Shown one piece after another: positions 7,895 to 17,363 of a stretch of DNA of 64,000 nt (position 1 is its first letter; each line of letters starts with the position of its first letter). Position numbers and translations under genes: made by a program. The stretch spans positions 1 to 64,000 of the forward strand of contig JBBQHP010000011.1 of NCBI GenBank assembly GCA_038324085.1. The letters run 5' to 3'. The notes below the pieces were generated by a model. That model worked only from the letters and a program-made list of their open reading frames with translations, had not been told where the DNA came from and did not search any database. The stretch is from Ga0077523 sp038324085. Its GTDB lineage: Bacteria; Pseudomonadota; Gammaproteobacteria; Burkholderiales; Ga0077523.

Positions 7895-10800
7895 CTATGG
7901 ATCTTACCCATCGGCACCTTTGCTGGGTCGATCGCGTAGCGGTCGAGAATGGTGTCGATGTCGCCGGTAAGACCGTTATAGGCGTTGAGATTGTCGAAGG
8001 GGAAATACCAAGCCTTGCTGATCTTCCCGTTCGGACCGAACTGCACAATATACTCGCCCTCGGGCACGAAAAAGCCGCCCTGCGTCAGCTTCGGCTGATC
8101 GCCGAGGATGTCGTAGGCCCCCCACATCTGGCCATCCTTGCGCAGCCGGCCCTCAATGGTGCGGCGGAAACGCTCGTTGAATGTCCGGGGATGCGCGACG
8201 TAGTTCGCGGCATCGTAGGTCGATGCGGTCTGCCCCGGCAGCACGATCTTGGTATCGGCGTTGGGAATGCCGTGGCTGCGCGCCAGATCGACGTTGCCGA
8301 AGCGCATGTCGGTGGTAGACATCAGATAGCGCCGCGCGCCCTTGAAGGTGACGCAGTTGGGATCGGTTAGGAAGTTGCAATAGCCGCTTGGAAAATCCAT
8401 GCGGAAATCCTGCTTCGGCCCGGCGCCATAGGTCGTCACGCCACCGGCGCCAAAGGTCGGCGAACCCGGATAGGCGACAATGCGGGGGCCGCTATCAGTG
8501 TGGACATAGGCGCCGCCTGATGGCATCGGGGCCAGTGCCATCCATCCAAAGCGCTTGTAGGGCCCCGCAAGTCCCAGAGGATTGTTGAAGTTTGGCGGCG
8601 TGCTCGGTCCGAGATATTCGATCGAGAGCGTCGGTTCGGTCAGCAGGCCGTAGGGCTGCGGCCCGGATGCGAGCAGCTTCTGCCAGGGTGGCCCGGTACC
8701 GCCCGAGAACACCATGCTGCCCCCCTTGTCGAGCGCGACGGGCATCGTGGTCGGCAGCATTGCCGCGTCGGCGGCAGGCGCCACGCTGCCCCCGCCGGAC
8801 AAAGCGCCGGACAGGGCCAACTGGTCCCACATCCCGAACTGGACGGGTTGCGCCGACTGCGGCGACACTACCAGCCAGCCACGATCGCCCATCCCCACCC
8901 TGGTGGGAAAGTTCGGATGCAGGATATCGATCGGCTCGTGAGAGTCGGGCGGCGGCATCCCCATTTCCTCCCATGTCGAGCTCGACAGCAGCGCCCTGGG
9001 GTTGTTGCCGGCCGGGCCGAACACTTTCATCCCGGTCTTGCCGACTTCGATAGTCACGCCTTCCGAGGCGATCGACAGCTCGACCGCCTCCTTGCCCAGC
9101 GTGCGCGCGACCACGCCTTCGGGCAGCGCCACGTCGCCCGCCAGCGAACCCGCCAGCGGCGACGTCGCCGCCTTGCCGAACAGCGATCCGACGACCCTGC
9201 CGGCGATCGGAAACAGCGCCCCGAGCCCTCCGCCGATGGCGCTGGCGATAAGGATGTCCTTGCCCGAATAGACCGTGCCCTTCCACCAGTCCTGCATCCC
9301 GGGCTCGTTGAGATCGCGGAAACTGGTGTAGGCATTGCTCGCGAGCATCGGCCCGGCGGTGGTAACGATCCCGGCGCCAGCGCCGAACAGCACCAGCGAC
9401 CCCAGCCCGGCCTCCGCCGGCAAAGCCACGATCCCTATCCCCATCGTCGCAATGGTCAGCGAGACCATCACGCCGCCGAAGATCAGCCCGCGCGTTTCCA
9501 CCGCATCGGCGCTTTCCTGATACTGCGAAAAACTGATCTTGCCGGCGTCATAGGCCTTGCCGAGCTGGTGGACCTGATCGGCGCCGCCGCCGGTAACAAT
9601 GTTGCTCACGCCGACGTTCATCGCATGGCTTTCGGCGCTCTGAGAACAGGCGATAGTCGCAAGGATGCCATCCGGATTCGAACAGGAATCCATTGCCTTG
9701 ATCGACATGTCGTAGCTGGTTTCCTTGCGCGGGTTCTTTTCGCGCCAGTCCATGTACGCCTTGCGCCGTGCGGGCAGCTCGGTGTCGGCGCTGGTCCTGA
9801 GATCGGCCTTCAGCTTGGCCAGGAAATCGGAATAGGGCGCCTCGGTGACCGTCGAGAGATCGGCGATCTCGGCCTTGACCACCTTGTCGGCCTCATCGAA
9901 GCCGACCACCGCGATGTCACTGTCGGACTTGGTGGAATAGCCGCGCACGGCGGCGAGGATGCCCCTGGCGTGCTGACCCTTGCCGATCGCCCGCTCGAGG
10001 CTCGCCACCTCGCTCTGGATCTGCTCGATGATGCCAGGCAGGTAATTATCGAGCGCCTTGTCGACCTCGGCGACGAGTAGGCTACCGTCCTGCGATTGCA
10101 CCGGCTGGCCGCGCAGGCTGAACAGCAGCGATGCCTGCGCCGACTTGCCTGCCGCCTTGGGATCGATCAGCGCGACCGTCACGCTCTCGGCGAGGATGCC
10201 CGATTCCGCATCGCTCCACCGCGCCAGTATCTCGCGCTGCATCTCGGCGGCCATCGCGCCCGGACCAGCGCCGGACAGCGCGAGATCGTAGACCTTGCGC
10301 TGCCAGTCGCCGCCGCCACTCATGGTCGAGGTCATCGCCATCTTCGGGTGCACCAGCCGGTACAGCGGCACGCTGACTTCGCTCGAGACGGCCTCGCTCT
10401 CCGCCGGGGGCGCGGTCCCGCCCGCTGCGACGGTCGCCATGCGGCGGCGCGCGCCCGCCGAAAGCGCATTCCATTCCGCCGGATTGAGCGCCTCGCGCAG
10501 CGCCGGATACCCACCAAGCGCACCACCCTTGCCCCCGACCAGTTCGATCACGAACGACGGATCGGCAGCGGCCTTGGGCTGACGGTGAACCGCCGCGCTG
10601 CGCGGCTGTGTGACCTGCGCGTGTGCTCCCGCCGCGAATACGCGGGGGCCGAGCCGGGCCGCCTCGGCCTCCGCCGCGCTCCCCGACCGACTGACCGCCG
10701 CACCTGCGGACAGCGTACCGTGGCGGGCGCCCTGCGCGAAGTGGACCAGCTCATGCCCCAGCGTGTCGAGCCCCGCGCCGGGCGCGAGATGGATGCTGTT

Positions 10801-10992
10801 GCCCACGCTCACGCCGACCGCCGCGTGCCGGTCGGGCTCGGGGCTGTCGCGGTAGACCCGCACCATCGACAGCGGCACGCCAAGGCTCGCTTCGCCCCGC
10901 GTTCTCAGCGGCCCCGGCAGCGGTTCGCTCGCATTGCGCGGGGATGGCGCCTTCTGCGGCGCCACCGCCTGCCGATCTGCCCTCGCTTTCAT
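7891..10992 (-). CDS. eCIS cargo protein: DUF4157 domain with uncharacterised C-terminal toxin candidate
   Basis: 1033 residues. The DUF4157 domain lies at the very N-terminus (about 21-90) with an HELVH motif at 80-84. A large helical region follows, with two glycine/alanine-rich hydrophobic segments (around VMVSLTIATMGIGIVALP and DILIASAIGGGLGALFPIAG) that could insert in membranes. The last 200 residues form a separate module with YCNFLTDPNCVTF and GEYIVQFGPNGKISKAWYF that I do not recognise. The domain layout mirrors the downstream gene, which suggests the two are alternative cargoes. The start codon overlaps the stop of the ATPase gene (ATGA), and its own stop overlaps the next start in the same way. 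Confidence 0.75.
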   Translation of the reverse strand: MKARADRQAVAPQKAPSPRNASEPLPGPLRTRGEASLGVPLSMVRVYRDSPEPDRHAAVGVSVGNSIHLAPGAGLDTLGHELVHFAQGARHGTLSAGAAVSRSGSAAEAEAARLGPRVFAAGAHAQVTQPRSAAVHRQPKAAADPSFVIELVGGKGGALGGYPALREALNPAEWNALSAGARRRMATVAAGGTAPPAESEAVSSEVSVPLYRLVHPKMAMTSTMSGGGDWQRKVYDLALSGAGPGAMAAEMQREILARWSDAESGILAESVTVALIDPKAAGKSAQASLLFSLRGQPVQSQDGSLLVAEVDKALDNYLPGIIEQIQSEVASLERAIGKGQHARGILAAVRGYSTKSDSDIAVVGFDEADKVVKAEIADLSTVTEAPYSDFLAKLKADLRTSADTELPARRKAYMDWREKNPRKETSYDMSIKAMDSCSNPDGILATIACSQSAESHAMNVGVSNIVTGGGADQVHQLGKAYDAGKISFSQYQESADAVETRGLIFGGVMVSLTIATMGIGIVALPAEAGLGSLVLFGAGAGIVTTAGPMLASNAYTSFRDLNEPGMQDWWKGTVYSGKDILIASAIGGGLGALFPIAGRVVGSLFGKAATSPLAGSLAGDVALPEGVVARTLGKEAVELSIASEGVTIEVGKTGMKVFGPAGNNPRALLSSSTWEEMGMPPPDSHEPIDILHPNFPTRVGMGDRGWLVVSPQSAQPVQFGMWDQLALSGALSGGGSVAPAADAAMLPTTMPVALDKGGSMVFSGGTGPPWQKLLASGPQPYGLLTEPTLSIEYLGPSTPPNFNNPLGLAGPYKRFGWMALAPMPSGGAYVHTDSGPRIVAYPGSPTFGAGGVTTYGAGPKQDFRMDFPSGYCNFLTDPNCVTFKGARRYLMSTTDMRFGNVDLARSHGIPNADTKIVLPGQTASTYDAANYVAHPRTFNERFRRTIEGRLRKDGQMWGAYDILGDQPKLTQGGFFVPEGEYIVQFGPNGKISKAWYFPFDNLNAYNGLTGDIDTILDRYAIDPAKVPMGKIHR

Positions 10993-13043
10993 GCGGCGAT
11001 CCCGTTCGGTGCCGCCGCCACCTTGTCCTGCCACTGGCCGAAGTCGCGGGCGCTGGGCAGCTTGCCCTGCTTGAGCATCTGGCGCGACACCGCGCGCAGG
11101 ATATGCGGCATAGTGACCATACCCCCGTCGCTCGCGGCGAGGAAGGCCGCATCGAGCGCGGCGGCGCGGATGTCGCCCCCGGCGAGCGCGAAGCCGCGCG
11201 CGAGAAAGGCATGGTCGACATTGCCCTCGACCGGCGTCGCGCGGGCGAAAGCCTTGCGCCAAAGCTGCTCGCGCAGCCGCTCGTCGGGCAGCGGAAACTC
11301 GACGATGTAATGCAGCCGGCGCACGAAGGCCTGATCGATGTTGCGGCTGAAGTTCGAGGCGAGGATGGCGATACCGTCATGCTCCTCGAGCCGCTGGAGC
11401 AGATAGGCGACCTCGACATTGGCATAGCGGTCATGCGCATCGCGCACTTCGCTGCGCTTGCCGAACAGCGCGTCGGCTTCGTCGAAGAACAGGATGGCGT
11501 CGCCATCGCGCGCGGCGGTAAAGATGCGCTCGAGGTTCTTCTCGGTCTCGCCGATGTATTTGCTCACCACCGAGGACAGATCGATCCGCCACAGGTCGAG
11601 CCCGATGCCGCGCGCGATCACCGCCGCCGCCATCGTCTTGCCCGTGCCCGAGGCGCCGGCGAACAGCGCGGCGATGCCATTGCCGGCGCCCCGGCCTACT
11701 CCGCCCATGCCCCATTGCTGATAGACGCGGTCACGCTCGCTCGCCGCGCCGGCAAGGTCGCGCAACTGCTGGCGGGTCGCGGCGGGAAGCACCAGATCCT
11801 CCCAGCCCGGGCGGGCATCGACCCGCGTGGCGAGTGGGCCGAGATCGATCGCGCATTGCCGGCGTCCGGCCGCGATCAGCGCGGCGGCCGGCACACGCAG
11901 CTTTGCACCCGGCGGGGCAAGTCCGACGAGCCGCACGTCGCGCGCCGCGCGCAGGATGGCGCCGCCCGGCAGGCGGAAGCGGCCGGCAGCGGCATCGATC
12001 GCCGCCGGCGAACTGCTGACCCCTTCGGCCCGAAGCGCATCGCGCCATTGCCGGCGCCGCTGATCGAATGGCGCGACGGCGAAGGGCACGGTCAGGCTCG
12101 GCACGGCGCGCAATGCCCGTTCCCAGTTGTCCGCGCGGTCGACCGCGAGCATCACCGGAACCGGCGCACCGGCGAGCAGATCGGCGATTCCCTCGGGCGG
12201 CGGCCCCGCCGCGACCAGCACCAGCGCCGTGCCGGTGAGCCGGCAGGCGAGCAGCGCGCCCCGCACTGCTTCGCCCGAGGAGTCCGCGCCCAGCGGCAGT
12301 TCGGCGAGTACGCGGCCGGTGCGGACGGCAAGCTGCCGGGCAGCCGCGCGCCGCCCCGTGCCCTCGCGCCCGGCAAGGATCAGGATCGGCCGCGCCGGAG
12401 CGTCGGCGAGCAGCGCCGCGAGCGCGTCCTGCCCCTCGTCCGCCATGAATGCGTCGTCATCGTCGTCCCGCACCCGCGAGAGCCCCGCCGCGACCAGCAC
12501 GTCGCCGCCCAGCAGATGCGGCGGCAGCAGCGGCGAAGGCGCCAGCGCATCCAGCATTCCGGCGAGCCCCGCCGCGCTGTCGAGGCTGACGAGCCGCGCG
12601 CGCAGCAGCGGCGCATCGGGCGCCAGCCGTCGCCGCACCGCCTCGCGCCCGTCCCAGCCGGCGCCGAACAGCCGCATCAGCAGATCGGACGTGGCAAGCC
12701 GGCGGCCCGCCTCATCGTTGAGATAGGCGTAGATCGGCGAGTAGCGCGGATCGAGTGTGGGGGCGAGCACCGCCAGCAGCATGTCTTGATCGAGTGTGTC
12801 GAGCCCGAGCCTGGCGGCCATCGCCTGCCACAGCGGCGCGGGTGGGACGGCAGGCAGCGGTTCGTCGCGGCGCGGATCGAACGCGTTGTCCAGCAGCAGC
12901 GCATCGACCCGGGCATCGCTCACATAGAGGCCCCGCAACTCGTCGAGCGAGAGCTGGTAGCGGCCGCGCAGCCGCAGCAATTCGCGTTCGAGCGCCGCGT
13001 CGAGGCGCGGCAGCATCGCGCGCAGGGCCTGTTCGGCGCTCAC
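10989..13043 (-). CDS. eCIS AAA+ ATPase (Afp15-like)
   Basis: 684-residue AAA+ protein. The C-terminal module is canonical, with Walker A GASGTGKT (463-470), Walker B ILFFDEAD (517-524) and an arginine-rich QAFVRRLHYIVEFPLP segment. An N-terminal module around residues 220-320 has only a degenerate P-loop (GREGTGRR), so one of two AAA-like modules seems inactive. Homologues (Afp15/PVC15 type) are conserved in eCIS clusters and are thought to act in assembly or disassembly of the particle. The start is GTG at 13043, overlapping the stop of the tape-measure gene (GTGA), and the 3' end overlaps the first cargo gene. Confidence 0.88.
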   Translation of the reverse strand: MSAEQALRAMLPRLDAALERELLRLRGRYQLSLDELRGLYVSDARVDALLLDNAFDPRRDEPLPAVPPAPLWQAMAARLGLDTLDQDMLLAVLAPTLDPRYSPIYAYLNDEAGRRLATSDLLMRLFGAGWDGREAVRRRLAPDAPLLRARLVSLDSAAGLAGMLDALAPSPLLPPHLLGGDVLVAAGLSRVRDDDDDAFMADEGQDALAALLADAPARPILILAGREGTGRRAAARQLAVRTGRVLAELPLGADSSGEAVRGALLACRLTGTALVLVAAGPPPEGIADLLAGAPVPVMLAVDRADNWERALRAVPSLTVPFAVAPFDQRRRQWRDALRAEGVSSSPAAIDAAAGRFRLPGGAILRAARDVRLVGLAPPGAKLRVPAAALIAAGRRQCAIDLGPLATRVDARPGWEDLVLPAATRQQLRDLAGAASERDRVYQQWGMGGVGRGAGNGIAALFAGASGTGKTMAAAVIARGIGLDLWRIDLSSVVSKYIGETEKNLERIFTAARDGDAILFFDEADALFGKRSEVRDAHDRYANVEVAYLLQRLEEHDGIAILASNFSRNIDQAFVRRLHYIVEFPLPDERLREQLWRKAFARATPVEGNVDHAFLARGFALAGGDIRAAALDAAFLAASDGGMVTMPHILRAVSRQMLKQGKLPSARDFGQWQDKVAAAPNGIAA

Positions 13044-14545
13044 CGCTCGCGCTCCAGAATCAGCAGCCGGCCATCGGGCAGCGGCGCGGCGCGATCGCCG
13101 AGCCCGGAAATCGCCAGCAGCACGTCGAGCGGCGGACGTTCGAGCACGGCCTGGACCATGCCCGGCGACACCGTGACGCGCGCGCCTATGGCGAGCAGAT
13201 TATCGCGCAGGAATGCGGCGCTCGAGCCGGCGAATCCGGGCAGGCGACGGGCGAAATCGGCGAGCGCCTGCTTCGCCGCCGAGATCAGCGCGCGGTGCTG
13301 GCGGCGCGCGGCCCGGAACGGCTCGGGCAATCCGGCGATGTCAGCCGGCCGGCGGGGCGCGGCCATGATCGCGCGCGGCGGAACTTCGGCGAGCCATGCG
13401 GCGAGCACCGCCATCCCCGCGCGCGGATCGACACCGAAGGCCGCGCGCAGCACATCCTCGGCAAGGGCGGAACAGGCCTCGCGCTCGGGAAGAATGGAGG
13501 CCAGCGCGAGCAACGAGAGCACCCCCTCGGGCTGGCCCGGCGCTTCGGGCAGGCCATCGACGGCGAAGGTGGGGAGATGCGGCCACAGCAGCAGCAGGCC
13601 GCCGTGGCGCGTGAAGCTGGCGGTGGCGGGCGTCAGGGCATCGCCGGGCGCGGTCGCGCAGAGTGCGATCACCGCAGCCTGCGCCGCATCGGTCAGCGAC
13701 AGCAATCGCGCGATGTCAGCCACACTCGCCTCGGGAAGCAGCGCGCCCAGTCCGCGCCCGTCGCGCATGCGCACCGCATCGGCCAATGCGCGCCCGGCGT
13801 GGCGGTACAGCAACGCGCGCAGGGTGATCGCCGAACGGATCGCGCGGGACGGCGGCTCCGTGTCCCCGGCGAGGATGGTCGCGAGTGCATGCAGCGCTGC
13901 GCCGGTGCGCGCGCTATCGGCGAAATCCTTGGGCAGCGCGAACACCGCCTCCCACATTGCGCCGCCCTCGCCGGGGGGCAGCGTGTCGATGATCGCGTCG
14001 AACACCAGCCCGGCGTCGATCTCGGTCAGCGCAATGCATAGCCGCGCACGTTCCGACGCCGGGAAGGTGGTAAGCGCCTCTCGCCCAACCGCGGCATCGC
14101 GCAGCAGCGCGGTGCGCAGCGCCGCCGATTGCGGCAACAGCGCGAGCCCGGCGAAATCGGAAAACCACCAGCGATCGACTGGCTCGCCGCGCAAAATGGC
14201 GCGCAGCCAGGCGGCGAGACGCGCGCCCGCCGAGGCGAAGATCAGCACCCCGTCGCCGGCGCTCGCATGCGCGATGCGCGCCGCGGCGGCGATGCCCTCG
14301 GCGAGCTGGAGCAGCAGCCACTCGACATCGTCGATTCGCATGTCGGCCATGGCGATCTCGAGCCGGTCGATGACGATAACGCGCGAGTCGTCCGCGCCAA
14401 ATTCGGCCAGTTGCAGCCCGGCGAGCCGCGTCAGCCGCGCGGCGGTGATGCCGTCGAGCGCAACGCGGACGCGCGCCGGGTCCTCATGCCCAGCGGGGAT
14501 CAGCCCTTCGAGCCGGAACGTCCCGATAGTCATCCGGTCGGACAC
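13040..14545 (-). CDS. Contractile injection system tape-measure-like protein (Afp14-like)
   Basis: 501 residues, rich in alanine and leucine and mostly helical. The GGLLLLWPHLPTF stretch near residue 315 resembles the conserved C-terminal motif of the eCIS tape-measure family, in which a GLVLLWP-type motif is followed by leucine-rich helices. The position directly before the AAA+ ATPase is the same as Afp14-Afp15, which supports the call. The predicted role is to set tube length inside the particle. The start is GTG at 14545, six bases after the fibre gene's stop; an ATG four codons later is equally possible. Similarity is weak outside the one motif. Confidence 0.6.
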   Translation of the reverse strand: MSDRMTIGTFRLEGLIPAGHEDPARVRVALDGITAARLTRLAGLQLAEFGADDSRVIVIDRLEIAMADMRIDDVEWLLLQLAEGIAAAARIAHASAGDGVLIFASAGARLAAWLRAILRGEPVDRWWFSDFAGLALLPQSAALRTALLRDAAVGREALTTFPASERARLCIALTEIDAGLVFDAIIDTLPPGEGGAMWEAVFALPKDFADSARTGAALHALATILAGDTEPPSRAIRSAITLRALLYRHAGRALADAVRMRDGRGLGALLPEASVADIARLLSLTDAAQAAVIALCATAPGDALTPATASFTRHGGLLLLWPHLPTFAVDGLPEAPGQPEGVLSLLALASILPEREACSALAEDVLRAAFGVDPRAGMAVLAAWLAEVPPRAIMAAPRRPADIAGLPEPFRAARRQHRALISAAKQALADFARRLPGFAGSSAAFLRDNLLAIGARVTVSPGMVQAVLERPPLDVLLAISGLGDRAAPLPDGRLLILERER

Positions 14546-14551
14546 CGCCGC

Positions 14552-17350
14552 TCAGTTCCCCGCCCGCGCTTCGAGCTCGGCGAGCCGGCGTTCGAGCGCG
14601 GCGATCGCATGCGCCTGGGTGGAGAGCAGCACCGCCAGCGGCCGCGTCGCATTCGCCGAACCAATGCCGACCGCGATGGTGATGGTGTTGCGCCCCTGCG
14701 CCTCGGCGCCCTGCCACGCCTGCCCGAGCACCTGGCCCGCCTGCCCCGGTGCGAGCGCGCCCGGCGCCACTGCCCGCCCCAGCCCGTCGTCGCGGCCCGA
14801 AGGGAGGATGAAGTCGCCCGCCGCCACTGGTCCGTCGACGGTGACCGGCACCTGACCGACCAGCGCCACTCGCTCCCAGCAATGCCGCTCGTCTGCCGGC
14901 GGCGCATTGCCGACCACGATCGCGCGATCGGTGGTAACCAGCAGGCTGTCGGCACCCGTGGTATCGAGCGAGACGCGCCCGCCGCGCACGCCCACGATCC
15001 GCCCCGGGCCGATCGCCGCGCCCGCCTCGCGCGGCAGGCATTCGGCGAAGTCGGCGCCGCCCGAGAGCAGCGTCACGCCATTGGCGCCATTGCCCTCAAT
15101 CCGCCCGATCGCCCCGCCCGAGCCGAAGAAGGTGACGAAGTTGTTGCTGGCGCCGGGATTGGCGACATTGACCCTGAGCGCGAGGACATCGGCGCTGCCG
15201 CCGGCGGTGTTCTCGATGAACGCCACATGCGACGTGACGACACTTGCGTCGCCGTCGATCGTGCCTCGCACGTGCAGGTTGGTGACCGGATCGTCGCCGC
15301 CGATATTGATGCCCACGCGATTGCCGGCGGCGGTCAGACTGGTGGTGCCCGCGTTGCTGAGCGTCGTACGACCCGTCGCCGGCGCCCATGCCAGCGCCGA
15401 TTGCACCACGCCGCCGCTCATCAGGCTGAAACGGGGTGCCGTTCCGCCCGTGGTGTCGACGGCGATATTGGCATCGCCGCGCCGCAGATGCAGCGCCGCC
15501 GCCGGACCCAGCGTGCCCAGCCCGACGCGGCCATCGGCGCCAAAGGACATCTGCTGCTCGGCTCCGAGCGCGCCACCGATCACCACTCCGCCGCCGCTCC
15601 GCTGGAGCTGAAGCTGGCTGGCGATGCCGCCGTTGCGCGCCTGAATCGCATCGGCATCGAGCGCGAGCGAATGCGCGTCGATCACCGACTGGATCTCGAG
15701 CCGGGCGGCCGGAGTCATCGTGCCGACGCCGAGATTGCCGGCGCTGTCGATAGCAATGCGCGCCGCCGCCGCCGTCCAGAACTCCATGCGCTGCAGCGCA
15801 AGATCGTAGCGCAGGCTACCGGCATGGCGATTGGCCGGCGCGCCGGTCCCGTCCGAGAAATTGAGCCGGGCGCCATTGCCGGGTTCGGCCTGGATGGTGA
15901 TGCCGCAGTTGAAGGCGCTGGCGACGACGAGATCGTTGGCATCGCCGTCCTGAAGGTCGGGCGTGGTGGTGCGGATGCCGACCTGCCCGCCGCGCGTGAC
16001 ATAGGTGAAATTGGTGAGATCGGTGCCCGCCCCCAGCCGAAACAGCTTGGTGGCATCGTCAAAGCCGAGATGCGCGGCCTCGGCAAGCGCGGGACCGGTA
16101 GTGAATTGCAGCCGCGCAAGCTTGTTCGCCCCCGCGCCGATCGCCACGCTGGTGTCGCCCTCGGTATAGGCGAGGATGGTGTGGCTCTTGACGTCGGCGG
16201 GCATCACCGGGCCGACCGCGAGCCGCCCGTCGTTGCGCAGCTGGAGCTTGGCGGCAAAGGGCTGCCCCGGTTCGGCGACACCGGCGAGCAGGCGGCTCTT
16301 GCCGTCCGCCTTGGCGCCGATAGTGATGTCGAGGTCCTGCCCGCCGTCGGCATTGGCGCTAGCGGCGCGCTGGAGGCTGAGCGGCGCGCCCGCCTCGCCG
16401 CCGGTCTTGTCGCGCAGCTCGAGCCGCGTACCCCACAGCCGGGCATCGCCGGTTACGCGCATGTGCCCCTCGACCCACACCAGCTCCTTGCCGACCAGCC
16501 GCTCGATGGTCTTGCTGGTGTCCTTGGGATCGGGCGCATGCGCGAGATCGTCGGTGGTCACGCTCGCGGCGGCGCATTGACCGTCAGGCGTCATCGTGTC
16601 GTTGACGTCGGTCTTGCGGTCGCGCAGCCGCAGGATGCCATCGGCGGCGAACAGGCTCTCGGCAACCTGCCCGACATAGCGGCGCAGCCGCCGGCTTTCC
16701 TTCTTCGCATCTTCGCTGCGCTGGCCGAGCGATCCGGGCGCGCCGACGGTCCACGCCACGCAACCCAGCGGGATCATCCAGCGCGCGGTATCGTCGGGAA
16801 AGGTCTGGTGCGGCGCCGAGCCGTCGCACATCAGCGGCGCATCGGCATCGATCGCGATCAGCGCCTTGCGCGGGTCGGGCTCGATGGTTCCGGCGATGTC
16901 GATACCGCTCTGCTGGTCGCTGAGCCCGGTCTTGGGGCCGGCCTCGATGGCGAAGCTCTCGCGCACGCGGGCATAGGCATCCTGCGCGTCGCAGCTCTCC
17001 CAGCCGGGACGAAGCCCGCGCGTCTGCGTCTGGTCGTAGCGGATCCACACGCGCTGGTTGCCGCTCGGCATGCTGGCGAACAGCGCTGCCGGCACTGGCG
17101 CCGGCGCGAGCACCACGACCTGCCGGCCATAGCCGTCAAAGGCAAGCCCGGGGAGCACGAAATAGTCGAAGCTGCCCGAGGCATTGGCCACCTCGACGAG
17201 ATCGAGCCCGATGCAGATCCCCCAGCTCTGCCCGGCGAGCGCGGCCTCGCGCGACAGCTCGCGTGCATAGTCGACCGTCGCGGCGAGATCGGCCCCGCCG
17301 AGATACTGGCCATCGAAGAATTGCGGCCGTTCGGATCGTGCCGTCGCCAT
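14552..17350 (-). CDS. eCIS tail-fibre-like protein with VGxGTxxP repeats
   Basis: 932 residues. The N-terminus carries FFDGQYLGGADL followed by YARELSREAALAG, the anchor-like motif shared with the next two upstream genes. The centre contains recurring phage-fibre motifs such as NLGVGTMTPAARLEI, RVGLGTLGPAAALHL and RVGINIGG, as seen in trimeric tail fibres. The protein ends in a short coiled coil (ERRLAELEARAG). No catalytic S74 chaperone signature was identified with confidence. The likely role is target recognition at the baseplate. The start is ATG with AGGAG eight bases upstream. Confidence 0.72.
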   Translation of the reverse strand: MATARSERPQFFDGQYLGGADLAATVDYARELSREAALAGQSWGICIGLDLVEVANASGSFDYFVLPGLAFDGYGRQVVVLAPAPVPAALFASMPSGNQRVWIRYDQTQTRGLRPGWESCDAQDAYARVRESFAIEAGPKTGLSDQQSGIDIAGTIEPDPRKALIAIDADAPLMCDGSAPHQTFPDDTARWMIPLGCVAWTVGAPGSLGQRSEDAKKESRRLRRYVGQVAESLFAADGILRLRDRKTDVNDTMTPDGQCAAASVTTDDLAHAPDPKDTSKTIERLVGKELVWVEGHMRVTGDARLWGTRLELRDKTGGEAGAPLSLQRAASANADGGQDLDITIGAKADGKSRLLAGVAEPGQPFAAKLQLRNDGRLAVGPVMPADVKSHTILAYTEGDTSVAIGAGANKLARLQFTTGPALAEAAHLGFDDATKLFRLGAGTDLTNFTYVTRGGQVGIRTTTPDLQDGDANDLVVASAFNCGITIQAEPGNGARLNFSDGTGAPANRHAGSLRYDLALQRMEFWTAAAARIAIDSAGNLGVGTMTPAARLEIQSVIDAHSLALDADAIQARNGGIASQLQLQRSGGGVVIGGALGAEQQMSFGADGRVGLGTLGPAAALHLRRGDANIAVDTTGGTAPRFSLMSGGVVQSALAWAPATGRTTLSNAGTTSLTAAGNRVGINIGGDDPVTNLHVRGTIDGDASVVTSHVAFIENTAGGSADVLALRVNVANPGASNNFVTFFGSGGAIGRIEGNGANGVTLLSGGADFAECLPREAGAAIGPGRIVGVRGGRVSLDTTGADSLLVTTDRAIVVGNAPPADERHCWERVALVGQVPVTVDGPVAAGDFILPSGRDDGLGRAVAPGALAPGQAGQVLGQAWQGAEAQGRNTITIAVGIGSANATRPLAVLLSTQAHAIAALERRLAELEARAGN

Positions 17351-17363
17351 GGCGATGCTCCTG

